The notes beneath the pieces were generated by a model, which saw only the letters and a list, made by a program, of their open reading frames with translations, did not search any database and was not told where the DNA came from. A stretch of 64,000 nt of DNA from Anaerostipes hadrus ATCC 29173 = JCM 17467 (lineage in GTDB: Bacteria > Bacillota > Clostridia > Lachnospirales > Lachnospiraceae): NCBI RefSeq assembly GCF_030296915.1, contig NZ_AP028031.1, positions 1,483,501 through 1,547,500 on the forward strand. Reading direction: 5' to 3'. Below, in pieces: positions 8,585 to 18,178 of the stretch (position 1 is the stretch's first letter; each line of letters begins with the position of its first letter). The translations under genes were made by a program, and so were the position numbers.

Positions 8585-8941
8585 ATGCGTAAAAAAGAAG
8601 ATAAGTACGATTTCAGAGCTTTTGGTCTTGCCATCAAAGAAGCTCGTATGAAACAGGGTCTAACCCGTGAACAAGTGGGAGCAATGATTGAGATTGACCC
8701 ACGTTATCTGACAAATATTGAAAATAAGGGGCATCACCCAAGTTTACAAGTGCTTTATGACATTGTTCATTTATTGAATGTATCAGTAGACGCTTTTTTT
8801 CTTCCTGCTTCTGATCTGGCGAAAAGCACCAGAAGAATACAGTTAGAAAAGCAGCTTGATAACCTGTCTGATAAAGATTTAGTTATCATGGAAAGTGTCG
8901 CTGACGGAATTATTAAATCTAGGGAAGTGGAGGAAGATTAA
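8585..8941 (+). CDS. XRE-family repressor, Tn916 Orf9 equivalent
   Basis: 118 residues with an N-terminal helix-turn-helix ([20 protein letters not shown], then [19 protein letters not shown]) and a short helical tail. It is the only plus-strand gene among the ICE control genes. ATG at 8585 has AGGTGAT nine bases upstream. In Tn916 Orf9 represses the orf7/orf8 promoter, and the same divergent layout is kept here. The last 4 bases overlap the convergent DtxR-type gene, a tight junction that suggests the cargo was spliced in directly beside the control region. Confidence 0.88.
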   Translation: MRKKEDKYDFRAFGLAIKEARMKQGLTREQVGAMIEIDPRYLTNIENKGHHPSLQVLYDIVHLLNVSVDAFFLPASDLAKSTRRIQLEKQLDNLSDKDLVIMESVADGIIKSREVEED

Positions 8942-9321
8942 ACTTCCTCTTTTTCACTCCCTATACGAGTTGATTCTTTTAATTTTTGAAAACACTCGTC
9001 ACTGATTACGTGTTCCAGTTTGCAAGCGTCTGATTCTGCTAGTTTTGGGTCTACACCCATTTCTGTAAGATATTTTGTAAAAAAGCAATGTCGCTCATAA
9101 ATTTTCTCAGCCATAGCCTGCCTACTGTCTGTTAAAAGCAATTGACCATTATTATCCATTAGTAGGAATCCTTGTGTTTTAAGTTGCTTTACTGCATGAC
9201 TTACACGAGGCTTTGAAAATCCCATATAATCAGCCACATCAATAGAGCGAACCATGCCTTTTTTGATTTTAAGTATAAGTATTGTTTCTAAATAATCTTC
9301 TAATGACTTTCCCAATGTCAC
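8938..9321 (-). CDS. DtxR/MntR-family metal-responsive repressor
   Basis: 127 residues. The N-terminal winged helix ([16 protein letters not shown], then [21 protein letters not shown]) is that of DtxR/MntR proteins, and the dimer region has metal-ligand-type residues ([22 protein letters not shown]). It lacks the SH3-like third domain of long DtxR, so it resembles MntR/short regulators. It is the last gene of the AraC-ABC-ABC-DtxR cluster, 38 bases after the second ABC gene, and probably represses that cluster when iron or manganese is plentiful. A GGTTAG-N6-CTAACC palindrome before the first ABC gene is a possible target. Confidence 0.85.
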   Translation of the reverse strand: MTLGKSLEDYLETILILKIKKGMVRSIDVADYMGFSKPRVSHAVKQLKTQGFLLMDNNGQLLLTDSRQAMAEKIYERHCFFTKYLTEMGVDPKLAESDACKLEHVISDECFQKLKESTRIGSEKEEV

Positions 9322-9359
9322 ATTATTATCACCTCTTAAATATTTGATTCAATCAGTTT

Positions 9360-11093
9360 TTAAATTGTCCACCCAAGACTTTCTTGCTGAATATGATACA
9401 ATTTTTGATATACACCTTTTTTCTTCATCAATTCATTATGTGTGCCATATTCAACTAATTTGCCATCATCTAATACTAATATTTGGTCTGCGTCTACAAC
9501 TGTTCTTAAACGGTGAGCAATCATAATTACTGTTTTGTTTTCAACCAATTGAGCTATAGCCTTTTGCACTAAAACTTCGTTCTCCGGGTCAAGAGAAGCA
9601 GTTGCTTCATCTAAAAAAATAATTGAAGCATTTTTTAATAAAGCACGTGCAATAGATATTCTTTGTCTTTCACCACCAGATAATGTACTACCATTTTCAC
9701 CTAAAACAGTTTGATAACCGTATGGCATATTACGCACAAATTCATCACAGTATGCAGCTTTAGCAGCCGCCATAACTTCTTCCTCTGTGGCGTTAGGGTT
9801 TCCAATACTGATATTGTTAAAAACAGTATCATTAAATAATGTTACGTCTTGAAATACAAAAGCCATTTTTCGCATAAGACTTTCTGGCTCCATTGTTCGT
9901 ATATCTTTACCACCAACACGAATTGTACCTTTCTGTATATCCCAAAATCTTGCAATCAATTTTGAAATTGTACTTTTCCCGCTTCCAGATGAACCTACCA
10001 ATGCGGTGATACTTCCTTGTGGAATTTTACAAGTCACATCTTTAATGACATCTTTTGTATTATATCTGAATGTAACATGTTCCAACTCTATATCACAATT
10101 TTCAATTTCTTTATCATTTCCTTGCATTACAGATGTACTTAAAAGAGTACGCATTCTTTCTGTAACAACATTAAGATTTAGTAATGTAGTTAATTGTGAA
10201 AGAATCGCAAGAATTGGTCCATATATACGAGTAACCATCAAAAAGAACATTAGTAATGGGAGCAGTTCTATTTCACCTTTAACTAACAACATTGTTCCAA
10301 CAAAAATGACAATACCAATTCCGGCTTGCAAAATCATGCTTGCACTCGACATAAATACGCCACAAATCATTTCTACTTTCACAGCAATCTTTTTCATAGA
10401 TAATAATGCTTTGTTAAGAGCAGAAAAGTGAGAACCACTTAAATTACATGATTTAATAATTTTCATTCCCTCAAGGTATTCTTGTACTTGACTAGAAGCG
10501 TCTAGCTTTGCTTGTACTTGTCGTTCAAATAATTTTTTCTGATAGTTCTTACTTAACCAAATTATCAAAAATGCAACTGGCAGCGTAATATACATACATA
10601 ACGCTAAACGCCAATCAAAGAAAGCAAGTAAAATACAAGTAAGAGTAACAGTAATACCATTTGCAATGAGAGGTGGAATTGTACTACTTAACATTGATTC
10701 CATGCTGCTACAATCAGACATCATGTTAGTTGTCAATTCTGACAAATCCTTTGTATTGAAGAAACTCATTGGTAATTTTCTTAAATGCTCTGCAATATTA
10801 AGTCTTGTTTTATTTGATTCTTGATAAGACGCAATGTATGTCTTTCTATAATCATTTCTTGCTGCTAAAAACACCAAAACAGCAGAAACAACTCCAATTC
10901 CCCAAAGCAACCATATATGATTCCATGCAATTTGCTTTCCTACATACGGGTTCAGTAATTCATTAAATAACATTACTGTAACACAAAACGGTAGCATTAA
11001 GGCTAGATTTGTTATCGTACAAGCAACAATAGCTTTTTTTAAATCTTTATAACCTTTATCTGATAGAAAAAGAAACTCTTTTAGTTTTTTCAT
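9360..11093 (-). CDS. ABC transporter half-molecule (permease-ATPase), second of pair
   Basis: 577 residues from the ATG at 11093 (AAAGGCGG upstream); a longer in-frame start would overlap the preceding gene's end. The N-terminal half has about six membrane segments of the exporter fold. The ATPase half has Walker A GSSGSGKST, the Q-loop VFQDVTLFND, signature LSGGERQRIS, Walker B IIFLDEATASLD and the H-loop AHRLRTVVDAD. With the preceding gene it forms a heterodimer. Exporter-fold pairs with an AraC-type regulator resemble YbtPQ, which import ferric siderophores; a drug or peptide exporter is the alternative. Confidence 0.9.
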   Translation of the reverse strand: MKKLKEFLFLSDKGYKDLKKAIVACTITNLALMLPFCVTVMLFNELLNPYVGKQIAWNHIWLLWGIGVVSAVLVFLAARNDYRKTYIASYQESNKTRLNIAEHLRKLPMSFFNTKDLSELTTNMMSDCSSMESMLSSTIPPLIANGITVTLTCILLAFFDWRLALCMYITLPVAFLIIWLSKNYQKKLFERQVQAKLDASSQVQEYLEGMKIIKSCNLSGSHFSALNKALLSMKKIAVKVEMICGVFMSSASMILQAGIGIVIFVGTMLLVKGEIELLPLLMFFLMVTRIYGPILAILSQLTTLLNLNVVTERMRTLLSTSVMQGNDKEIENCDIELEHVTFRYNTKDVIKDVTCKIPQGSITALVGSSGSGKSTISKLIARFWDIQKGTIRVGGKDIRTMEPESLMRKMAFVFQDVTLFNDTVFNNISIGNPNATEEEVMAAAKAAYCDEFVRNMPYGYQTVLGENGSTLSGGERQRISIARALLKNASIIFLDEATASLDPENEVLVQKAIAQLVENKTVIMIAHRLRTVVDADQILVLDDGKLVEYGTHNELMKKKGVYQKLYHIQQESLGWTI

Positions 11094-11098
11094 CTTTA

Positions 11099-12913
11099 TT
11101 ACACCGCCTTTCCGCTGATTTTCCAATCAACCGCTTCTGTGTAATGGTTCCACATTTGCGAATAACGTCCACCAGCAGCAACTAATTCATTATGTTTACC
11201 TTCTTCAACTAGATGACCTTTTTCCATAACAATAATTTTGTCAGCATTACGAATCGTAGATAAACGGTGAGCAATAATAATAACTGTTTTATTCTGCATA
11301 AGTTTCTCGAATGCTTTTTGAATTAAATACTCATTTTCTGGGTCGCTAAATGCAGTTGCTTCATCAAGAACAATAATAGGGGAATCTTTGATAATAGCTC
11401 TAGCAATAGCGATACGTTGACGCTCACCGCCAGAAAGATGAATACCTTTTGTTCCAAATACAGTTTTGTAGCCATTAGGAAGTTTTGAAATAAATTCATG
11501 GCATTGTGCAGCTTTCGCGGCTTCAATGACTTGTTCTTCTGTAGCGTTTGGATTTCCCATGCGAATATTATCTAAAATACTCTGCTTGAATAAGAAAATA
11601 TCTTGAAATACAAAGCTAACATGATTCATTAAGTCTTTTTCTGAAATATCTCTTATATCAACACCGCCGATTTTTACACTTCCCTCTGTAACGTCCCAAA
11701 AGCGTGAAATTAAATTTGCAATTGTACTTTTTCCACCACCAGATAAGCCAACAATAGCTGTTATTTGTCCTTGATTGGCTTTAAAAGATACATTTTCAAT
11801 AGCCATTTCTTCTTTTTTTCCTGTATATGTAAAGCTAACATTATCAAACACAACATCATCTTTTTGAGTTTTTTTAGGACTGGTAGTTTGTGGTAGAACA
11901 GGTATATTGAAAATTTCGTCCATTCTTGCTACATTTCCGTCAATTTGCATAAATGATTCAGAGATATACATTATTTTGTTTAAAATACCAGCGATTGCCG
12001 GAACAAAAAGCAAGTAAAATATAAATGTCATAGTAAAGCTCTTATAATCTTGTGCATTAGCTCCTAACAAAATACCTACAGGAACGATAACCAAATATAT
12101 ATTGTTAATGATGGTAGTAAACGCTGGCATATAATTTTGCCAACCTAGAGAGAACTTTAGAACCCATTCTGTGTATTCTTTAATAGCATGTTCTAAACGA
12201 GCAAATGAAGAAGCTGTTTGATTAAATGCTTTCACAACAGGCATACCACGAACATATTCTACAGAAGCATTGTTCATATCTTCCAATGCGATCTGATATT
12301 TTCCCATGTTTTCTTTCATTGCTCCGCTACCAAATCCACTGAATTGTACGACAAAAGCAAGCACAATTCCAACTAATGAAGCAATACCAAATCGCCAATC
12401 AATAGCCAGTAGAATAATAACCATAACAATAGGCGCAGTTACAGAAGCAACAAAATCTGGAAATTGATGTGCAATGAAACCCTCAATGCTCTCAATGTTT
12501 TCATCCATTATTTTTCTTAAACGACCACTACCTATGGTTAAGTGATAACCTAAAGGAATTTTGGTAATATGTTCTGCGAAGTGAAGTTTTAATTCATAAA
12601 GTGTTCCAAATGCTGCCATATGAGAACTGAAAATTGCTAAAAAATATAATAGTATATTAGCAATAATACCAGCTAAAGCTATCCAGCCATAATTCATAAC
12701 CTTGCTCATATCCAGCAATTCTAAATTAGGATAGACTTTTAAAATGGAACTAATAATAAAATATACCGCAATATACGGAACAAACGACGCTATAGCCGCT
12801 AACGAGGAAAGTATAGCCGATAAAAATACTAATCCTTTCTTATTGGAAGCTAATTCTAAACATCGTGCTAAACCCGTTTTGGGTTTGTTTTGTTTTGGCT
12901 TTTTGTTTGCCAT
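11099..12913 (-). CDS. ABC transporter half-molecule (permease-ATPase), first of pair
   Basis: 604 residues. A basic N-terminus (KKPKQNKPKTG) precedes about six membrane segments, then an ATPase domain with Walker A GLSGGGKST, VFQDIFLFKQ, signature LSGGERQRIA, Walker B IIVLDEATAFSDPENE and AHRLSTIRNAD. The D-loop aspartate follows F-S rather than the usual S-A/S-L, a mild asymmetry seen in heterodimeric pairs. Its stop lies 5 bases before the second half-transporter, indicating translational coupling. The start has AGGAGG about 9 bases upstream. The leader contains a hairpin with a DtxR-box-like loop. Confidence 0.9.
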   Translation of the reverse strand: MANKKPKQNKPKTGLARCLELASNKKGLVFLSAILSSLAAIASFVPYIAVYFIISSILKVYPNLELLDMSKVMNYGWIALAGIIANILLYFLAIFSSHMAAFGTLYELKLHFAEHITKIPLGYHLTIGSGRLRKIMDENIESIEGFIAHQFPDFVASVTAPIVMVIILLAIDWRFGIASLVGIVLAFVVQFSGFGSGAMKENMGKYQIALEDMNNASVEYVRGMPVVKAFNQTASSFARLEHAIKEYTEWVLKFSLGWQNYMPAFTTIINNIYLVIVPVGILLGANAQDYKSFTMTFIFYLLFVPAIAGILNKIMYISESFMQIDGNVARMDEIFNIPVLPQTTSPKKTQKDDVVFDNVSFTYTGKKEEMAIENVSFKANQGQITAIVGLSGGGKSTIANLISRFWDVTEGSVKIGGVDIRDISEKDLMNHVSFVFQDIFLFKQSILDNIRMGNPNATEEQVIEAAKAAQCHEFISKLPNGYKTVFGTKGIHLSGGERQRIAIARAIIKDSPIIVLDEATAFSDPENEYLIQKAFEKLMQNKTVIIIAHRLSTIRNADKIIVMEKGHLVEEGKHNELVAAGGRYSQMWNHYTEAVDWKISGKAV

Positions 12914-12937
12914 AGTACGAATCCTCCTTAAATATAA

Positions 12938-12978
12938 AATACGTGGTGGGTTAGCTTAATCTAACCACACCACGTATT
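12938..12978 (-). promoter_or_regulatory. Hairpin with DtxR-box-like palindrome between araC-type gene and ABC genes
   Basis: Outer arms AATACGTGGTG/CACCACGTATT enclose the palindrome GGTTAG-CTTAAT-CTAACC. Read on the minus strand the hairpin is followed by TTTATATTT, so it can act as a terminator or attenuator. The inner palindrome shares GGTTAG/CTAACC half-sites with the DtxR consensus but with a wider spacer. It sits directly before the ABC genes that are co-located with a DtxR-type regulator. Confidence 0.5.
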
Positions 12979-13045
12979 CTAAAGGAAATACTATTTTTCT
13001 TCTACTCCATCTCTAGTATATTTGGGTAAAAATAGCCCAAAAGTG

Positions 13046-14008
13046 TTATTTTTGTTTTCTGTAATCTTTCGGTAAAATACCATAAACAGATTGAAATGCT
13101 ATTGCAAATTTACTAGCATTATTATATCCAAGACTTACCGCTATATCTCCAATTTTCATATTTTCATTTAAAAGCCAATGTGCTGCAATATTCATCTTAT
13201 ATTTCTTTAAATATGAATATGGTGTGTCACCATATATCTGTAAAAAAATTTTATGAAACAGTGATAAGTTAATTTGATTCCGAAAGGCGAGTTGTTCTAA
13301 CGATACTCGTTCATCTAAATGAGTTATCATATATGTTTGAATTTCTTTAGTAGCTTGAATCTGACGTTTATCATAATATTTGAAATCACAGCCATGATTT
13401 TTAGTTAGCTGGTCTATATGGTAAAGTAATTCAATTGCTTTAATTTTGAAATATCCTAATTGTTCTATGTTAAGTGCTTCATATAATTCAGAAAATAAAT
13501 GATGTAATTTAGGTGGAGTGGAACTTAAATATCCATTATTCTCAATCCCTAATGTTGAACCAATTTTATCAAGGTTAAGCGGAATAGTTTCCATCATTTT
13601 TTTGATTTCTTCTGATAAGGATTGTTTATCAATCACAAGGCTAAGTCCATAATATTTTTTTAATGGAAACGAGAAAGAAACTGGTAAATGTTGTGTTCCA
13701 GTCACACTAAAATATCCCTCTGGTAAATACGAAACTGTATGATTGGCATACTCACATTCATAGCGTCCAGAGCGACAATGTGTAATTGAAATAATATTAG
13801 GATTGAATTTTTGAGAAGGCATACTTATGTCTGTATCAAAGTCCAAAAAAGAGAGTTGAATACCATCAAAAAGCGTGTAACTTGTAACAATTCCTTTCCC
13901 TTGACACCCATAATCTATAATCATAAAATTTTCATCTTGCTTGATAATTTTTGCCTTATCACTGTACCAGTCTTTATTAAATGTAGAACTCACATTATGT
14001 ACCTCCAT
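13046..14008 (-). CDS. AraC-family transcriptional regulator (YbtA-like position)
   Basis: 320 residues. The C-terminal 100 residues are the double helix-turn-helix AraC domain (VSLEQLAFRNQINLSLFHKI; then MKIGDIAVSLGYNNASKFAI and the closing FQSVYGILPKDYRK). The N-terminal 200 residues are a cupin-like ligand domain of unclear specificity. It precedes two ABC half-transporters on the same strand with a hairpin between them. In ybt-type loci an AraC protein senses the ferric siderophore and activates the transporter; that role is inferred here from gene order only. Confidence 0.85.
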   Translation of the reverse strand: MEVHNVSSTFNKDWYSDKAKIIKQDENFMIIDYGCQGKGIVTSYTLFDGIQLSFLDFDTDISMPSQKFNPNIISITHCRSGRYECEYANHTVSYLPEGYFSVTGTQHLPVSFSFPLKKYYGLSLVIDKQSLSEEIKKMMETIPLNLDKIGSTLGIENNGYLSSTPPKLHHLFSELYEALNIEQLGYFKIKAIELLYHIDQLTKNHGCDFKYYDKRQIQATKEIQTYMITHLDERVSLEQLAFRNQINLSLFHKIFLQIYGDTPYSYLKKYKMNIAAHWLLNENMKIGDIAVSLGYNNASKFAIAFQSVYGILPKDYRKQK

Positions 14009-14072
14009 ATGTCGATTAGCAACATCTAACTATTATCATACTGTATTTTTTATCCCAAAACAATAAAAACAT

Positions 14073-14111
14073 AAGCGTGCAAATCCGATTTATGTGAAAA
14101 TGCACGCTTTT
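14073..14111. terminator. Terminator at the end of the conjugation operon
   Basis: AAGCGTGCA and TGCACGCTT form a nine-pair stem. It lies just past the stop of the orf13-like gene and has T-rich sequence on both sides, so it may also stop the araC-side reading. Confidence 0.65.
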
Positions 14112-14118
14112 CTTCATG

Positions 14119-15024
14119 TTATTTTACAATCTTCCAGTTACTATCTTTTTCCAGCGTTAAGTCAAACTGTGAAATTTGCGTTGCTTTTGTCCTCTGGTCG
14201 AGATACTTTACCGATACCGATACTTTCACTTGTTCTCCATCTTGTATAAAGATAGGATTTACCAGCTCCGAGAACATATAGTCACAGTTGACAGGTTCAA
14301 GCACATTCCCCGATACATAGTAGGCAAGCTCTTTTTCCGTTGCGGTAGGGTACAGCTTAAAGAATGTTTCCAAAAACTCTGTCACTTCCTCTGTAGTGGC
14401 AGCGTCCACCGTTCCGTCCGATTCCTTGACTTTTGGTTCATAGCCGGATTTTGTTGGTATGCTGCTGATGGTCGGATTCTGTGTAATAACCAGATTTCCG
14501 TCACCATCTACATGAACTACCACCATGTAAGCGGAAGTGTAACCGATAGAAGTCTCTCCCTCTGTTACCGTTTGATCTACCGAGTAGACAACGGTAAAGT
14601 CGTCCGTTCCAGTCGCTTCAACCTCCCAAATCTTAACGTCCGTTACCGTAGAGCTTGTAGGTATGTCCATACAGACAGTATCAACATTCAAATCCTGCAA
14701 GCTCTTTGTAAGGTACTGGTTAATGGCTGTGGTTCTTTTCTCAATGGATTCCTGCGTGTTGCTCCAAGAATAGTAGGACTTCGCAAATGCCTTGACGAAA
14801 TTCTCTATCTTGTTGGTATCAACAATACGCTGCTCAATGACTTCTTTCTCATGTACCGTGTGCATATCAATGGCGGTGAAATTCTTATACACCCCAAAGC
14901 TGATACTGGCAATCAACACCAGCCATAAGGCAATCACGGTTTTTTTATGCGTGCCAACTTTCATCACAGGCACTTTCTTTTCCTTTTTTGGTTTTGATTC
15001 CTTATCCTTTTTCTTAAATAGCAT
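14119..15024 (-). CDS. TcpC-family conjugal transfer protein, Tn916 Orf13 equivalent
   Basis: 301 residues. A lysine-rich cytoplasmic start is followed by one membrane helix (VIALWLVLIASISFGVY, near residue 35) and an extracellular part with two NTF2-like domains, as in TcpC/Orf13. TcpC joins the membrane complex of gram-positive type IV secretion and is needed for efficient DNA transfer. It is the last gene of the conjugation operon, 14 bases after the NlpC/P60 gene. Confidence 0.88.
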   Translation of the reverse strand: MLFKKKDKESKPKKEKKVPVMKVGTHKKTVIALWLVLIASISFGVYKNFTAIDMHTVHEKEVIEQRIVDTNKIENFVKAFAKSYYSWSNTQESIEKRTTAINQYLTKSLQDLNVDTVCMDIPTSSTVTDVKIWEVEATGTDDFTVVYSVDQTVTEGETSIGYTSAYMVVVHVDGDGNLVITQNPTISSIPTKSGYEPKVKESDGTVDAATTEEVTEFLETFFKLYPTATEKELAYYVSGNVLEPVNCDYMFSELVNPIFIQDGEQVKVSVSVKYLDQRTKATQISQFDLTLEKDSNWKIVK

Positions 15025-15038
15025 AGCACCATTCCTTT

Positions 15039-16043
15039 CTAATTGGTTTTCACCCGTCCGGCACCAATCAAGTGTTGCTGCCAGTACGAGCTTGTTAAAT
15101 CTGCATATCCGATAGGGTCGCCAGCATGATACATTCTGTTGTTTCCAGCATAGATTCCTACATGAGTGACGTATGTTCCAGCGTTATAGGTTGAATGGAA
15201 GAACACCAAGTCACCAGCCTTTGCCTGTGACAGCGGTATGTGCTGTGCAGCGTCATACTGTGCCTGTGCGGTACGAGGTAAGCTGATACCAGCTTTTCCA
15301 TAGCACCAAGACGTAAGACCAGAACAGTCAAAGCTAGTGTTGGGATTGCTGCCGCCATACACATATTTCCAGCCTTGATACTTCAACGCTTCATTGAAGA
15401 TTGCCTGTGCGGTAGCGTCACTGAGACTAGGCACAGCCAAATACTGACTGACTAATTTCACATAGAACATATTCCCGTACTTGTAACGCCAGCCGCCATT
15501 TTCTTTTATGGAAATGTCATTCTTATAGGTGACTTTGACACCGCCGGATTTACCTTTTGCGAAGCTGACCGCCAGCTCAAAGGTGTACTTCTTTCCGTGT
15601 TTTGATACATAATCAATGAAGCCGCCACCATAGTTATAGGACTGTACCACTGTGTTGATGTCACAGTCTTTTGCTTCTGCGGATTTCAAAAGCTCCGAGA
15701 AGTATTTACACCCCTGTTTGATGGAATCCTCCACGGATAGGGAGTTAAGCGGTAATCCTAAAGATTCACTGGCTTGCATAACGTCTGTCGTGCCAGTGCC
15801 GCCGGATTCCACCTGCATAATCGCAAGCAGATAGTTCACATAGTCAGAGATTCTGTATTCCTTTGCATACTTTTCTACCGTAGACTGATGTTTCAATACT
15901 TCCGCTGATAGGTTCAGTCCAGAAAAATCAAGACTGGAAGAACCACTTTCTTCATCATCTGAGGTCACGATAAACAGAAACAGAAGCAGACAGATAATCA
16001 CTGTGAAAATCCCACCGAACACAGCAAAATGCCTTAACTTCAT
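15039..16043 (-). CDS. Cell-wall hydrolase with lysozyme-like and NlpC/P60 domains, Tn916 Orf14 equivalent
   Basis: 334 residues. One N-terminal membrane helix (FAVFGGIFTVIICLLLFLFI) anchors the protein. Next comes a lysozyme/transglycosylase-like domain with the catalytic-type glutamate in LLAIMQVESGG, then an NlpC/P60 peptidase with catalytic cysteine in SFDCSGLTSW and histidine in YVTHVGIY. It opens peptidoglycan locally for the mating channel. The start overlaps the stop of the orf15-like gene by 4 bases. Confidence 0.92.
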   Translation of the reverse strand: MKLRHFAVFGGIFTVIICLLLFLFIVTSDDEESGSSSLDFSGLNLSAEVLKHQSTVEKYAKEYRISDYVNYLLAIMQVESGGTGTTDVMQASESLGLPLNSLSVEDSIKQGCKYFSELLKSAEAKDCDINTVVQSYNYGGGFIDYVSKHGKKYTFELAVSFAKGKSGGVKVTYKNDISIKENGGWRYKYGNMFYVKLVSQYLAVPSLSDATAQAIFNEALKYQGWKYVYGGSNPNTSFDCSGLTSWCYGKAGISLPRTAQAQYDAAQHIPLSQAKAGDLVFFHSTYNAGTYVTHVGIYAGNNRMYHAGDPIGYADLTSSYWQQHLIGAGRVKTN

Positions 16044-18178
16044 TTCTTGCCGCCTTTCTTACTTGTAGATTTCTTCATTGTTGATTGATTTGTGGTCTTT
16101 TTCTGAACCGTCTTTGTCTGCTTCTGACGTTGTACCGTTTGCCTTGAAATATCTGTGGTAGCTTGTGAATGTTTATTTACTGCTGATGAAGCCTGTTTAT
16201 CTGCCGGACGGGATTCTCTGACAACCTGTGTTCTTACATTCTCCTGTGATTTTGTCACAGGCTCTTTACTCTTGCTTGATTGCGGCTGCTCCTTTGTCAC
16301 TGTGACAGGACGCTCTTTGACATTCTGCTCCGGCTTTAAAGCTGCCGCCTGTGAATCCGATTTTACAGGAACAGGCGTTGTGGCTGGTCGCTCATGCACC
16401 GGGGCAGCTCTCTTTGTCGCTGATCCGTTGCTTTGTCGCTCCTTATCCACAATCGGACGCTGCGGATTCTTTTTGTCTGACTGCGGCTGTTTCGATACCG
16501 ATTTTTTATCCACAATTCCACGCTTTGAGGTAGACTGTGATTCCTGTGTATTGCTTTGTGAACTATGTACGGTCTGTGAGGAATCCGTCTGACTTTTCTT
16601 ATCCGGCAATGCAAACGGCTTCTGTGATTTGGAATCCGGCAGAGCTGGCGGCTTGCTGTTACCTCCACTGGAAGAAGCAGAAGTATTGTGATTTGCTCTG
16701 GTATGCGTATTACCTGTCTGTTTGGTATTGTCTGCCTTTTTTGTAGAAGCAGAAGCCGCCGCAGCACCAGCTACACCACCAGCAGCACCAGCCGCCATTG
16801 TCCTACCGATTTTACGCTCCAAGCGTCTTGCCCTGCGGTTGAGGAACATATACGGGTGTCGCATGATTCGTCTGCTGACTTGCTGTGTATCGGAGGATTG
16901 CAGGCTGAACATTGTCATCAAGTCACCTAATTTAAAATAGATTCCGGCAAAGGTGACTATCTGTAGAAATGCCACCATGAAAAACGGATAGCCGGAGGAA
17001 ATGGAGTAAAACATAGTCGAGATACTAAACGCTGTGGTAATAATCAGTGTGATTCCAGCTCTCATCATAACGGTATTGAACAGCTTCGTAAGAGCCTTTT
17101 TTGCCATGCCTTCATAGGTCGGTATCATGGACAAAACAAAACTAATCGGCAGAAACATGGCGTAGATGATAAATAACACCTGCGAGAAAATCATCATGCC
17201 CGTAAGCAGAAAAACAAACGCCGAGATTCCGATATTGAAGATAAACAGGAACACCACCATACCTAAACGGGTCATGGTCTTTGTGACGCTCAAATAAGCG
17301 TTGTCCTTATCTTCGATTTCTTCAATCACAACATCCTCTCTGTCGTCTGTGTCTGGGTTTGCCGATAACAGGCTTTCCACACGGTCAGAGCCGAGCGTTT
17401 CTATATCCGATTCCCCGTACTGTAAAAGCAGCCACGGTTGTTTCACCTGTATGGAAAACAGGCTGTCTCTTATTAAATCTACGCTGTCTTTTCCTTTGCT
17501 GTTGGAATCGGGCAGCACGATTTTTGTACCGAGCGATAATGCCGAGCTGCTTATATCTGCGGAAAAGTCATTGATTTTGCTGATATAGTTTGGGGCATAG
17601 GCAATAAAGGACGCTGACAGGATAAATACCACAAGAAAGTTGATAACCGCATGAATGGCTTTTGTGGTTTCTCTTTTTAACAGTCCTGTGTATGCCACAT
17701 AGATTCCCATTACCAGAATGAGGATAAGCAGGAATCCTACATAAAATCCCTCACTGGAAAAGCCATTGGAAGTCACACCAGCTAATGTCTGAATGTTCTT
17801 TCCGATAGAACTTGCAGTATCAGAGATAAAGTCCAGCTTGTAGGCTTCCTGTACCACATAACCTGTCGCATTGGAAATGTATAAGCTCACCGTCCAGACA
17901 AAGTTTGTGATGGCATATAGTCCGTACTGAATACTTTTGCCGATACCGTCAAGCCAGTTCCACGGCAGCCAATCCCAACTTGAATCCACATAGAAATCAA
18001 GCTGGTAGTTTTCCAGCGGATATTTGGAATAGGTGTTAGCGTCACTCACCGTATTGTCTACCAGACCAGCCGCATGAGCTACCGTACCCGTGATAGATAA
18101 AAATACCAGCACACCGAGAATCACCGAAAGCGTGATAAGCAGATAACGGACTATTTTTCTCTTGTCCATAGGCTTCAC
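16040..18178 (-). CDS. Polytopic membrane protein of the conjugation channel, Tn916 Orf15 equivalent
   Basis: 712 residues. A signal-like helix at the start is followed by about eight membrane helices up to residue 440, the VirB6/TrbL-like channel region. The last 230 residues are a hydrophilic tail rich in serine, lysine, glutamine and threonine, with repeated SQS and KPQ-type runs. The tail is probably cytoplasmic and disordered, and is typically the most variable part of Orf15. It overlaps both neighbours by 4 bases, so it is tightly coupled with the VirB4-type ATPase and the hydrolase. Confidence 0.88.
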   Translation of the reverse strand: MKPMDKRKIVRYLLITLSVILGVLVFLSITGTVAHAAGLVDNTVSDANTYSKYPLENYQLDFYVDSSWDWLPWNWLDGIGKSIQYGLYAITNFVWTVSLYISNATGYVVQEAYKLDFISDTASSIGKNIQTLAGVTSNGFSSEGFYVGFLLILILVMGIYVAYTGLLKRETTKAIHAVINFLVVFILSASFIAYAPNYISKINDFSADISSSALSLGTKIVLPDSNSKGKDSVDLIRDSLFSIQVKQPWLLLQYGESDIETLGSDRVESLLSANPDTDDREDVVIEEIEDKDNAYLSVTKTMTRLGMVVFLFIFNIGISAFVFLLTGMMIFSQVLFIIYAMFLPISFVLSMIPTYEGMAKKALTKLFNTVMMRAGITLIITTAFSISTMFYSISSGYPFFMVAFLQIVTFAGIYFKLGDLMTMFSLQSSDTQQVSRRIMRHPYMFLNRRARRLERKIGRTMAAGAAGGVAGAAAASASTKKADNTKQTGNTHTRANHNTSASSSGGNSKPPALPDSKSQKPFALPDKKSQTDSSQTVHSSQSNTQESQSTSKRGIVDKKSVSKQPQSDKKNPQRPIVDKERQSNGSATKRAAPVHERPATTPVPVKSDSQAAALKPEQNVKERPVTVTKEQPQSSKSKEPVTKSQENVRTQVVRESRPADKQASSAVNKHSQATTDISRQTVQRQKQTKTVQKKTTNQSTMKKSTSKKGGKK

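Noticed and set aside
16155..16940. Several open frames antisense to the conjugation membrane gene
   Set aside because: They mirror the low-complexity Ser/Gln/Lys tail and have no ribosome sites.
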